The notes under the pieces: model-generated
Seen by the model: only the letters and a program-made list of their open reading frames with translations
What the model was told of the DNA's origin: nothing
The model's database searches: none
Shown here: positions 8,901 through 16,280 of the stretch, in pieces
Layout: each line of letters begins with the position of its first letter
Numbering within the stretch: position 1 is the stretch's first letter
DNA from: BOG-1363 sp043775355
Lineage (GTDB): Bacteria > Planctomycetota > UBA11346
Direction of reading: 5' to 3'
DNA: 38,693 nucleotides
NCBI GenBank assembly: GCA_043775355.1
Contig: JAYVSL010000050.1
Span: forward strand, 1 to 38,693
Program-made: the position numbers and the translations under genes

Positions 8901-9659
8901 AAGGGCGCCAATGGTCTTGCTGCGCTGACCTTTCACGGCGTTTCAATCTTACCTCCAGGCCCGCTCGCGCCGAGTAATCTGAGCGCGACGGCGATATCGA
9001 CCAACCAAATCAATCTGGCGTGGACCGATAATTCCGCTAACGAAACCGGCTTCAAAATTGAACGCGCAACGGCTCTCGCCGGCCCTTATACGCTCATCAC
9101 CACCACGGCGGCCAACGCCACCACGTACAACAACACCGGACTGACCGCTGGCACGGCGTATTTTTATCGGGTCAGCGCTACCAATGCGATTGGCGATTCA
9201 GCGACGATCACCGCCACTGCGACGACTCAGGGCACAGCCCCGACTATTCCGTCAACACCAACTCAGCTGACTGCGACGGCAGTGTCGACCAGCCAAATCA
9301 ATCTGGCCTGGACGGATAATTCGACCAACGAAACCGGCTTCAAAATTGAGCGCGCCCCTGCCCTTGCTGGCCCCTACACGCCTGTCACCACCACCGCGGC
9401 CAACGCGACAACGTCCAGCAGCACTGGGCTGACGATCAGCACGCCGTATTTTTATCGGGTAAGCGCCACCAATGCGCTTGGCGATTCAGCGACAATCACC
9501 GCGAATGCGACGACTCTGGCGGCTGACCCAGCAACCAGCGACAGCAGCAGCAGCAGCAGCAAGTCATGCGGGATCGGCTCTGGTTTATCGGCGATCGGCG
9601 GATTTATCCTCCTCGGCCTAGCAGGGCTGATGGGGCTGTGGTCGCGCCGTCGTTCGTGA
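5967..9659 (+). CDS. Secreted DUF2341-LamG-sialate O-acetylesterase-type protein with FN3 repeats and C-terminal sorting tail
   Basis: A 1230-residue secreted protein. Residues 1-21 are a signal peptide ending in Pro-Ala-Ala. Residues 45-135 match DUF2341 (pattern YQIEQWD ... AAIWVKIP ... IKVYWGN). Residues 150-350 resemble a LamG/concanavalin-like fold. Two Ig-like domains follow. Residues 655-900 are an SGNH esterase of the SASA (sialate O-acetylesterase, CE6-like) type: GQSN at 661-664, the WHQGE block at 774-778 and a likely catalytic His at 864. Two fibronectin III domains (about 993-1185) repeat nearly identically. After a Ser run, Cys1201 begins a tail of SCGIGSG, a hydrophobic helix and a final RRRS, the layout of C-terminal sorting signals such as MYXO-CTERM or GlyGly-CTERM. 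It probably acts outside the cell on acetylated glycans. The substrate is unknown. Confidence 0.9.
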   Translation: MKPLFFLLVVLFNFLALCPAADYSAWSSSGSLFINTTAEGANLPASASETNFPLLVRLNGSNFTFAQAQSDGRDLRFAIRGAGTVAQPATVLSYQIEQWDATNGLAAIWVKIPTITGNTRQEIKVYWGNAGAVSESSGTGVFNAANGYCCVMHLNGNVADSTGSTSPTNDGATSSTAMIGATAMNLAAGNINATGITNFPSGTNPSSSSQIWVRARQIKTWSMPLAWGNMNAYGWNTWVMQIGFWGSPVILPAPLTCRGPSVVSGSTALAAQEWYHVVYTTSNSPTGTGKIYVNGVLDATASGSSVTLTNPQALTLTANGGDIDVDEARISNVVRSADWIKMEYENQKTLQTLVGTLVPTGSSFSVTPATANINEGVSASFTGQAGGAQKVSWLRVQNGVETVLAVDQFSLTIPASRITGSQNYVIRFRGIYPTEIKTVDVPVTVNEDIPDPIFTLTGPASWNGRDTITVTPNITNLAAMQAKGVATFTSTWSATGVAVTKTSVPGTLTLLRAQGSGTLTVTLTMDNGGALVTSSKTITVQEPITDTWAMRTPGATEKPVNNQFYARDNSGTGKLYYNGTLAAGSATSVFLKIYTTDTGTDVIHSSNVLTLGSARTYAFTAPLTAGKITYKAVFGSTASGVDTILDTVTNLVCGDAYIIEGQSNAEAVADNGNETSTSPWIRTYAASGGWGEAVKKGTNWWIGYWGKDLATKLLTTYNMPICIINGAVGGTRIDQHQANPANHYDASSPYSIYGNLLTRVAAAKLTHGIRAVLWHQGEQDQGSGGSTGDYAWKSHQQYFVDMSAAWKQDYPNLTHYYIFQIWPAACGDTATCDQLREVQRTLPSLFSKMRIMSTLGINPGSSCHYPAAGYLQFVTLMSPLLEQDFYGLVPSAPITAANIKKAYYTTATKNEIALEFGQDMTWNNTSAFLFYLDGVAGNVASGSVAGNTIKLQLNAASTASTITYLKGTAWNGDQSMILKGANGLAALTFHGVSILPPGPLAPSNLSATAISTNQINLAWTDNSANETGFKIERATALAGPYTLITTTAANATTYNNTGLTAGTAYFYRVSATNAIGDSATITATATTQGTAPTIPSTPTQLTATAVSTSQINLAWTDNSTNETGFKIERAPALAGPYTPVTTTAANATTSSSTGLTISTPYFYRVSATNALGDSATITANATTLAADPATSDSSSSSSKSCGIGSGLSAIGGFILLGLAGLMGLWSRRRS
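8979..9515 (+). repeat. Two tandem FN3-coding repeats, 288-bp period
   Basis: The segments at 8979-9227 and 9267-9515 encode near-identical fibronectin III domains offset by exactly 288 bp (96 codons). The shared core TNETGFKIERA-like string and the FYRVSATNA string show recent duplication inside the secreted protein gene. A run of AGC codons (about 9537-9560) follows. Confidence 0.85.
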
Positions 9660-9696
9660 TGGTGCTGAATGCCGAAAGCTGAAAAGTCGTCGCCAC

Positions 9697-10047
9697 TCAA
9701 CCAATTTGATCGGGCGGCAGGCTACCGTCACTCGCTTCCGGATCGTCAAGCGACGGCAGATCATGCCGACTTTCCTCTTGGTAATAACGCATCCCACGCA
9801 TGGCGCGAACGAGCTCCGTTTCAGCCGGCCGCAATTCGTGGGTCGCGCGTAAACGGTCCAATGCCTGCACTAATGCTGTGGTCGGATCATTCGCCGGTGG
9901 TTCAGCCAACGCTTCCGCTGGAGGAGGCGTCCCAGGCTTACGCTCCAATGCGGCGCCCGGTTTAGAGCGCTGACGCTGACCCTGCCCCTGGCGCGGTGGT
10001 TCGCCAGAGATGCCATTGAGTCCGGGAATCGAGATATGGTCCGCCAT
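9697..10047 (-). CDS. Unknown small protein with a disordered N-terminus
   Basis: I do not recognise this 116-residue protein. Residues 1-55 are rich in Gly, Pro, Gln and Arg (probably disordered), while residues 58-95 are amphipathic and helix-prone (TALVQALDRLRATHELRPAETELVRAMRGMRYY). The tail is acidic. It converges with the secreted esterase gene (38 bp apart) and is divergent from rnpA, with the repeat hairpin between. The ATG at 10047 has a weak GG-rich site upstream. Codon use looks like that of neighbouring genes, which supports a real gene. Confidence 0.55.
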   Translation of the reverse strand: MADHISIPGLNGISGEPPRQGQGQRQRSKPGAALERKPGTPPPAEALAEPPANDPTTALVQALDRLRATHELRPAETELVRAMRGMRYYQEESRHDLPSLDDPEASDGSLPPDQIG

Positions 10048-10089
10048 CTACCGCCAAGGATCGGTCAAAAAACGCCGAAGGTAAGCATT

Positions 10090-10230
10090 ATGTCCGATGT
10101 CCGATGTCCGATGTCTTATGTCCGATGTCCGATGTCCGATGTCCGATGTCGTTAGCCCACATGCACGAATCGCCGCCCACGGCGCTGCGCGAGCGACATC
10201 GGACATCGGACATCGGACATCGGACATCAG
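10090..10230. repeat. Large hairpin built from an 8-bp repeat, upstream of rnpA
   Basis: Roughly seven tandem copies of the 8-bp unit gtccgatg (10090-10151, one unit degenerate) are followed by a 42-nt loop and about four inverted copies (10194-10230). The arms could pair over some 35 bp. The loop carries its own small palindrome, gcgctgcgc. The element lies between the small unknown gene and rnpA, and no protein is encoded here. Confidence 0.85.
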
Positions 10231-10268
10231 AGCCTTTGCTGTGCACTGGCTCGCCTTAGGTTCTAGCC

Positions 10269-10688
10269 ATGGACGTTACCTTTGGTCCCGAACACCGCCT
10301 GCACGACGGGCGCGATTACAGTCGCGTCTTCAATCGTCAGCAGAAAGCCGCTGGTCGGCATGTGGTGGTTTTGGTTCGTCCGCGCTCGCCCAACGAACAA
10401 CCGCATGGACGAATTGGCGTCATGATCGCGGTCAAAACCGCGCGTTTAGCGGTTCGGCGTCATCAACTCAAACGCTGGGTACGTGAATTATTTCGTCACG
10501 AACTCAAGTCAGCAGCTGTTGGTTTCGATGTCGTGGTGCTCTTTCGTAGCGATCCGCCGCCTGATGCTCACCAGTTGCTGGATCAGGAAATTCGTGCGCT
10601 GCTGCCCAAGGCGCTGGCGACCAGCGCTCAACCTGGGCCACGACGCGGACCGCACAGGCCGTCTCGTCCGGCAGGGAAAAAAGCGTGA
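10269..10688 (+). CDS. rnpA: Ribonuclease P protein component
   Basis: This 139-residue protein is the small basic subunit of RNase P, which helps the catalytic RNA bind precursor tRNA. The N-terminus 'RLHDGRDYSRVFNRQQKAAGRHVVVL' fits the family's first helix and strand. The diagnostic 'RNR' motif appears as AVRRHQLKRWVRELFRHE (usual AVKRNRIKRLLREAFR). The last 30 residues are a Pro/Arg/Lys-rich tail that makes it longer than the usual 115-125. The GTG start of yidD overlaps its stop by 4 nt. The normal upstream partner rpmH (L34) is absent: the 200 bp before it is repeat hairpin only. Confidence 0.93.
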   Translation: MDVTFGPEHRLHDGRDYSRVFNRQQKAAGRHVVVLVRPRSPNEQPHGRIGVMIAVKTARLAVRRHQLKRWVRELFRHELKSAAVGFDVVVLFRSDPPPDAHQLLDQEIRALLPKALATSAQPGPRRGPHRPSRPAGKKA

Positions 10689-10951
10689 TTGCTCGTTTCG
10701 GCATTTGGTTGGTGCGACTGTACCAACGTCTGCTGTCACCATTGAAACCGCCGACCTGTCGTTTTGTTCCGTCTTGTTCGGAATACGCCGTCGAAGCGTT
10801 GCAACGTCACGGGGCCATAAACGGTGGATGGTTAGCAACGCGACGTATCTGCCGTTGTCATCCGTGGGGTGGCCATGGGTACGATCCCGTGCCGAACAAA
10901 AAGCTACCGACGCCCCCTCCGCTTACTCAGCCGGAGTCGCCACACCGGTAA
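10685..10951 (+). CDS. yidD: Membrane protein insertion efficiency factor YidD
   Basis: The 88-residue product has the full YidD signature: 'RLYQRLLSPLKPPTCRFVPSCSEYAVEAL', then 'HGAINGGWLATRRICRCHPWGGHGYDPVP'. YidD is a small membrane-associated protein that helps YidC insert inner-membrane proteins. The GTG start overlaps the rnpA stop by 4 nt, indicating coupled translation. The usual next genes, yidC and mnmE, are missing. Its last 29 bp overlap the 3' end of the convergent kinase gene. Confidence 0.94.
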   Translation: MIARFGIWLVRLYQRLLSPLKPPTCRFVPSCSEYAVEALQRHGAINGGWLATRRICRCHPWGGHGYDPVPNKKLPTPPPLTQPESPHR

Positions 10952-13802
10952 TTGCCAGTGATTGAACTTCAACGCTGGAAGCAGGACCACCGTCAACCTG
11001 CATCAGCTGCATGAGTGGGCTGAGAGATTCGCCTAAAGGAAGTTGAATGCTCAGTGGATTATAGGGGGGAAGAGAATAGCTGAACGGTTTGTCTAACACC
11101 ATCACACCATTACAGCTCAACGTAGCGCGATATTCCGAATCCACGGTAATTTCAATGTTTTGGGGCACACCCACTTTATTTAATTTCCCGGACCAATTCC
11201 CAGTATTTTCTAAATAAAATCCGCTGTTGTTATCTTTGGTCACAAATATCACGCACGGATTTTTGGGATCTGTATTATTCAAGCCAATGCGCACAATTTT
11301 TTCACCGGAAGAAACGCCTACCAATAACAGGAAGGTTTTATCCGCTAACACAAACTGACCAGAGAGAGTAAAAGGCGGACGAAGACTTTGTTTCCACTTC
11401 AACGTTGGAATGTCTTTCTCCTTGCCTTTCAGATTAACTTTCAGGTTCGTACTCCACGTTAGTCCCTTGGGACCAATACGAACGCCCTCGCCAACAAAAT
11501 CGTCAAGAAACCATGGGCTGTCTTTCCCATCGTAAGTTATCGTCACTTGATTGCCGGTACGAACAGCCCGAGCACGCACATCAAGCACACGCGTCTTACG
11601 ATCAAATTCTTGTACTGCCTTAGTCAGTGGACTATCTGGGATAGCAGCAAAGACCTCCGCGGCGTCCGGCATACGCCAAACCCATAACATCGCGGCAATC
11701 ATAGCCGTACGATCCTCAGTCGAATCTGGGCTGTCTTCATAAGCCTTGTTCAGCATCTTGCGCAGCGGCAATACTACATTTTTACGATCTTCTCGTTTTT
11801 CTCCCGCTGGCACGACAAAATTTATTTTGTCATCGATCAAGAGCAACTTGGCCTTCATTGATTTGCCTTCGAAGGTAATTTCCTCAGTTGGGTTGACTTC
11901 AGCGATGTAGACGCGCAAACCACCTTCCGCTTTGGCCGCCAATCGTCCAAGTTGGCCAATGCTCTTCACCATCGCTTGTGCTTCTGCGTTTGAGAAATTA
12001 GCGGCTTCTTTTTCGGCCAAACGAGAAATTTCGCCATAGTTCTTACCACCACGAAATTCATCTAACTTCGTGTTAAAGGCCAACCACAAAGCACGGTCAT
12101 CCGCCGTTGCTTTCGGTGCTTTAACTATTGGAGACAGTTCATTCAATCGTTTGTCGGCGTACTCATAAATATTAGTTTTCGTTTCTTCAAGCAGAGCACT
12201 GGCAGCGACTCTCGTGCGGATGTTCTTTACTTCTTCGACCTTTGTCGCCGACATTAATTCTTCTTTGAAAATTTTCTGAAGATCCACGAGCGCAACGGTG
12301 AAATTTTTACTGATGGTATTTAAAGCTGCACGCGCCGTAGGAGAAAGCTTATCCGCTTCTGGTGTCAAATATAAGATACACGCTTTCACGCGCACCAAAT
12401 CCTTCTCCGACCACGCTTTGTCTAGTGCCAAACTATGCTCTTGCCGTTGTCTATTCTTTTCAGTCAAAAGCGCTGCTTTTTCATCGGCCAACTGCCTTAA
12501 CCGCGACTGCTTTTCGCTTTCGATCAAACTTCGTGCTGGTCCAGGTGGAATAGCCTTGTCCTCAGCCAGCTTATCAAGCGCCGCAATCGCTTGCTGGTGA
12601 TCTGCCGGCAAGCCGCTGATCTCATGATTCACGCGCTCTACTATTTTTTGGGCTTTTTGGGCTTTTTGAGCTTCTTGCGCTTCTTGCGCTGCTGCCGCTT
12701 TGGCGGCAGCCACTTGATCGGTCAGTAAAATGTCGGGCGATTTCACCTCTTTGGACGATCCCACCCACGGAATAGAAAAACCAATGACCATCAGGACAAC
12801 CACGGCGGCAAAGCCATAAACTAGATATTTGGCCCACGATGGCATGCCCCTGGCGGCTTGACCGGCAGCTGACCAACCGGCAGTGCGCACGCGCCGAGAG
12901 ATCCCAGGATGACCACTAATAGCCGCCTGTACTGCTACGCGCATAGCGACCGCGTCGGAAAAACGTTCTTCCGGGGTTTTCGCCATCAAACGCATGCACA
13001 AGTGACGCCAGGTTTCGGGCACGTCGTGATTAATGTCCTTCGGATCTGGCACCGGATCAAAGACATGAGAACGCATGATCATTTTTGCGTTTTCACCCTT
13101 GAAAGGCGGCTTGCCGGTAAGCATGTGAAAGAGCGTCGCGCCAAGACTGTATTGATCACTGCGCGCGTCGACTGGTAGGGCACGCGCTTGTTCCGGGCTC
13201 ATATAGAGCGGCGTGCCCATGACCTTACCGCGACCGTGCTCATCCTTTTCGGTAATGATTTCTTCGTCGCCGAGCTGTAATGCCAAGCCAAGATCAGCCA
13301 GTTTCACCACTCCGCCATTGGTGATCATGATGTTGTCGGGCTTGATATCCCGGTGAACAATTCCTTGCGCCTCGGCGTAAACCATCGCCTCAGTCATGCC
13401 CTGGATGACTTGAGCGACCACCGACAGCGGGCAGAATTCTTGACGTTCAATAACGTCTTTTACCGATTCGCCATCGACGAATTCCATGGAAAAATAATCA
13501 AGATCCAGGTCCCCAGCTACCGCACCGGGCATCGGAGCTTTGCCCACGTCATGCACGGCAATGATGTTGGGATGATTAAGACGTCCTGCGGCGCGCGCTT
13601 CTTCAACGAAGCGCTTAGCAAAGATCGGATCCTGTTTGACTAAACGCGGGGCAAGAATCTTGAGCGCCACCACCCGATCCATACTCATCTGACGGGCGCG
13701 ATATACCTCGCCCATGCCGCCCTTGCCGACCAATTCATCAATTTCATAGCCGGCAAGCTGTTGCTTTGGTTGCAGGAGTTGGGCCATGGAGGGGCACGTC
13801 AT
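10923..13802 (-). CDS. Membrane-anchored eukaryote-type Ser/Thr protein kinase with LamG-like sensor domain
   Basis: I chose the ATG at 13802 (959 residues), which follows GGACGGAAG; a GTG-started frame reaches further but its extra 38 residues are unlike any kinase. The N-terminal kinase domain has all catalytic motifs: GKGGMGEVY at 26-34, the ATP lysine K48 in ALKIL, HRD at 150-152, DLG (for DFG) at 170-172, and GTPLYMSPEQA as activation/APE segment. A single transmembrane helix is at about 326-347, giving a cytoplasmic kinase and an outside C-terminal region. A coiled coil begins with tripeptide repeats (QEAQKAQKAQK), and the last 190 residues resemble a concanavalin/LamG beta-sandwich. 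It probably phosphorylates Ser/Thr in response to an envelope signal. Substrates are unknown. Confidence 0.93.
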   Translation of the reverse strand: MTCPSMAQLLQPKQQLAGYEIDELVGKGGMGEVYRARQMSMDRVVALKILAPRLVKQDPIFAKRFVEEARAAGRLNHPNIIAVHDVGKAPMPGAVAGDLDLDYFSMEFVDGESVKDVIERQEFCPLSVVAQVIQGMTEAMVYAEAQGIVHRDIKPDNIMITNGGVVKLADLGLALQLGDEEIITEKDEHGRGKVMGTPLYMSPEQARALPVDARSDQYSLGATLFHMLTGKPPFKGENAKMIMRSHVFDPVPDPKDINHDVPETWRHLCMRLMAKTPEERFSDAVAMRVAVQAAISGHPGISRRVRTAGWSAAGQAARGMPSWAKYLVYGFAAVVVLMVIGFSIPWVGSSKEVKSPDILLTDQVAAAKAAAAQEAQEAQKAQKAQKIVERVNHEISGLPADHQQAIAALDKLAEDKAIPPGPARSLIESEKQSRLRQLADEKAALLTEKNRQRQEHSLALDKAWSEKDLVRVKACILYLTPEADKLSPTARAALNTISKNFTVALVDLQKIFKEELMSATKVEEVKNIRTRVAASALLEETKTNIYEYADKRLNELSPIVKAPKATADDRALWLAFNTKLDEFRGGKNYGEISRLAEKEAANFSNAEAQAMVKSIGQLGRLAAKAEGGLRVYIAEVNPTEEITFEGKSMKAKLLLIDDKINFVVPAGEKREDRKNVVLPLRKMLNKAYEDSPDSTEDRTAMIAAMLWVWRMPDAAEVFAAIPDSPLTKAVQEFDRKTRVLDVRARAVRTGNQVTITYDGKDSPWFLDDFVGEGVRIGPKGLTWSTNLKVNLKGKEKDIPTLKWKQSLRPPFTLSGQFVLADKTFLLLVGVSSGEKIVRIGLNNTDPKNPCVIFVTKDNNSGFYLENTGNWSGKLNKVGVPQNIEITVDSEYRATLSCNGVMVLDKPFSYSLPPYNPLSIQLPLGESLSPLMQLMQVDGGPASSVEVQSLAITGVATPAE

Positions 13803-13936
13803 AGCTTCCGTCCTATGGGCAGGCAAGAGCGGGTGATGTGCCAGATTCCTACACGCAGCAAGAAAGCCAGGCACCCGCCGTCGCCGAACCATGACAGGGC
13901 AGCAGACAACGGTCACTTTGTCGATAACCTGCGGTC

Positions 13937-14455
13937 ATGCGCCGTTTATGCCTCGTTGGCTATCGTTCCTGTGGAAAAAGTACCCTTGGGCCGCTGGTTG
14001 CCGCCCGTTTAGGGTGGCCATTTGTCGATCTCGACCATGCCATCACGGCTCGCATCAAAATGCCGATTGCCGCGTATTTTTCAGCACATGGCGAATCTGC
14101 CTTTCGAGATGCAGAGACCGCCGAACTGCGCGCGACCCTGGAAAAACCCGGCAATTTGGTATTGGCAACCGGCGGCGGATGCGTTCTGCGCGAAGAAAAC
14201 CGCGCATTCATCAGTGAATTTGCTGGTTTTTCTGTGTACATCAAAGTTCCCGCGACGATTTTGAGCAAACGCTTGCGTAGCGACTCTGGCGGACGGCCAA
14301 GCCTAACCGGTAAAGCCGTTGCTGATGAGGTCGCTCAGGTGCTTGCTGTACGCGAACCACTCTATCAGGCGGTCGCGGACGCTATTCTCGATGGAACCAT
14401 GCCCATTGCTGACTTGGTCACCGCTCTGGTCGGTCTTGTGGAGAACTCTGGCTAA
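13937..14455 (+). CDS. aroK: Shikimate kinase
   Basis: The 172-residue enzyme phosphorylates shikimate at O3 with ATP in aromatic amino acid synthesis. It has the P-loop GYRSCGKST at residues 8-16, the shikimate-binding 'FVDLDHAI', and the 'ATGGGCVLREENR' loop (GGG motif). 'SDSGGRPSL' is the lid arginine region. Length matches the family. It is divergent from the kinase at 13802; 134 bp separate the two starts and should hold both promoters. It begins a same-strand run with dnaB, the unknown protein, der and plsY. No Shine-Dalgarno site is evident. Confidence 0.94.
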   Translation: MRRLCLVGYRSCGKSTLGPLVAARLGWPFVDLDHAITARIKMPIAAYFSAHGESAFRDAETAELRATLEKPGNLVLATGGGCVLREENRAFISEFAGFSVYIKVPATILSKRLRSDSGGRPSLTGKAVADEVAQVLAVREPLYQAVADAILDGTMPIADLVTALVGLVENSG

Positions 14456-14571
14456 AAGTCTCGAATCCGTGGCCACATTGGTGGAAGACCCGGGAAAAAC
14501 TCACCCATCGCATTGCGCCCGACGTGCCATGCTGCCGATCCTGGCACCGTTTCGACTGGAGCGCTTTCTGC

Positions 14572-16209
14572 ATGTCTGATGCCGCTGATTTTGAACGCCG
14601 TCCCGGCCGCCCACGCCCACAACGCGAAACCATCGCCGGACGAGAACCGCCAAACAACGTTGAATTGGAACGCGCCATCCTGGCGGTGTTGCTCGACGGC
14701 CGACATGCCACGGCCATGCACAAGGTGCGCGCCATCATCGAACACCCGTTGGGCTTTTTCCTGCGCGACCACCGCATTGTCTATCTTGCTTGCCTTGAAT
14801 TGGATGACGCTGGTCACCGAGTTGACGCGCAATCCGTTGCCGAATTGCTGTCGCGCTACGACTTCAAAGCGCTGCTCGAACGATTAAAGCACCAACAGCT
14901 GCTGCTCGATTCTGACCAGCTCGATACACTCGGACGGGCTCGACTGCGAGCGCTCTACCAGCGCTCAGTGGCCGACGAAGCCGCTGGCTACGAAGACAGC
15001 GCCTTGGCCGCCATCGGTGGGTTCAATAGCGTCACCGATTTAGCGGCAGCGTTCGCGCCGGCGGCCGGCATCGACCGCAACATTGCTCTGCTGTGGGATT
15101 ATTACCTCAAGCGTCGGTTAATTACCCGCCTGCAAACGCTGTGCGAAAAAGCGTACCGCACGCCAGAAACTTTTCCTCAGCTGCTGGATGAAGGAAGTCA
15201 GGCGGTGCTCGACCTCGGGCGTTTCAATCGCTCAGCCACCGTGCACGGCATCGCCACTGTGGTCGACGAAACCCTCGATGACATTCAGGCGCATATCAAT
15301 AATCCCGAAGTGGGTGTGAAAACCGGCATCGCCGAAGTTGACGACAAATTGATGTCGCTGCGTCCAGGTGGGCTTTACGTGCTCGCGGCCCGTCCGGGCG
15401 TGGGCAAAACCTCATTAGCCTTGAAAATCGTCGCTAACATCGCCGGCCACAGTGAAGACAAGAATGGCGTGTTATTTTTTAGTTTGGAAGTCGACCGCAA
15501 AGACTTGGTGAAAAAATTACTTTCCGCCGAGGCCAGCGTCGAATTCAAGGCGCTGGAAAATGGCTCACTCGACAGTCATGAAATGGAACGACTGGCTGAG
15601 ACCGCGAAAATGTTCAAAGGCTGGTTACTCGATCTGATGGACGTCAGCGACATGACCGTGCAAGGGCTGCGTTCGATCGTCAAACGCCGCATGTTGGAAA
15701 CCAATGGTCAGCTCAAGCTGGTTGTGCTCGACTACCTACAGCTGCTCAACAGTGCTCGCGCCGAAGCCAACGAATACGAAAAAGTCAGCGAAATCAGCCG
15801 CGTCCTGAAAGTCATGGCGCGTGAGCTGCGCATTCCCGTGGTCGCATTGTCGCAGATGTCGCGCGAAAGCGAAAAAGGCGCCAGCACGACTCCGCGCGAA
15901 CCACGCCTGTCAGACTTGCGCGGCTCAGGTTCCATCGAACAGGACGCCGACGCCGTCCTGTTCATCCACCGTGTGGACGCCGGTGAAGGTTCGAAGAACG
16001 ATGAATGCCGACGCATCAAAGTCATCGTCGCCAAAAACCGTTTTGGTCCAACTGGCTCCGCCAGCATGAACTTCTTTCCCGCTAAAATGCGCTTCGAAAT
16101 GGCCGCACCAGAACCATCAGAAGACGGCGAAGAAGACGCTTCGTATCACCAAGAACGGCGCACTCGCCGAGAAAGCACACCGCAAAAAGAGGAAGATCTT
16201 TTTGGTTGA
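14572..16209 (+). CDS. dnaB: Replicative DNA helicase
   Basis: I place the start at the ATG at 14572 (545 residues; MSDAADFERR), 10 nt after a GGAG box. An earlier in-frame ATG (14524) adds 16 residues but has no site. The N-terminal domain (about 25-160) is the DnaB-N helical bundle: 'PPNNVELERAILAVLLDGRHATAMHKVRAIIEHPLGFFLRDHRIVYLACLELDD'. The RecA-like domain carries Walker A 'ARPGVGKTS' with Lys279 and Walker B 'LVVLDYLQLL' with Asp387. The C-terminus has 'LSDLRGSGSIEQDADAVLFIHR' and 'VIVAKNRFGPTGS', both classic DnaB motifs. It unwinds DNA at the fork. DciA, a candidate loader, is encoded at 22317. An acidic/Arg tail follows. Confidence 0.96.
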   Translation: MSDAADFERRPGRPRPQRETIAGREPPNNVELERAILAVLLDGRHATAMHKVRAIIEHPLGFFLRDHRIVYLACLELDDAGHRVDAQSVAELLSRYDFKALLERLKHQQLLLDSDQLDTLGRARLRALYQRSVADEAAGYEDSALAAIGGFNSVTDLAAAFAPAAGIDRNIALLWDYYLKRRLITRLQTLCEKAYRTPETFPQLLDEGSQAVLDLGRFNRSATVHGIATVVDETLDDIQAHINNPEVGVKTGIAEVDDKLMSLRPGGLYVLAARPGVGKTSLALKIVANIAGHSEDKNGVLFFSLEVDRKDLVKKLLSAEASVEFKALENGSLDSHEMERLAETAKMFKGWLLDLMDVSDMTVQGLRSIVKRRMLETNGQLKLVVLDYLQLLNSARAEANEYEKVSEISRVLKVMARELRIPVVALSQMSRESEKGASTTPREPRLSDLRGSGSIEQDADAVLFIHRVDAGEGSKNDECRRIKVIVAKNRFGPTGSASMNFFPAKMRFEMAAPEPSEDGEEDASYHQERRTRRESTPQKEEDLFG

Positions 16210-16280
16210 GCCGTGTTCATGCGCGTTAGTGCCTCGATAGTGACGTAAAAAGGCCTTACCTTCGCGGAGCATTCACAGGC

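Noticed and set aside
10090..10230. CRISPR-like array
   Set aside because: Units are 8 bp with no unique spacers, and copies occur in both orientations; no cas gene is present.
13803..13916. 38-residue N-terminal extension of the kinase
   Set aside because: Starts at GTG, is Arg/Pro-rich and unlike kinase N-termini, and overlaps the divergent promoter region; the ATG at 13802 has a ribosome-like site.
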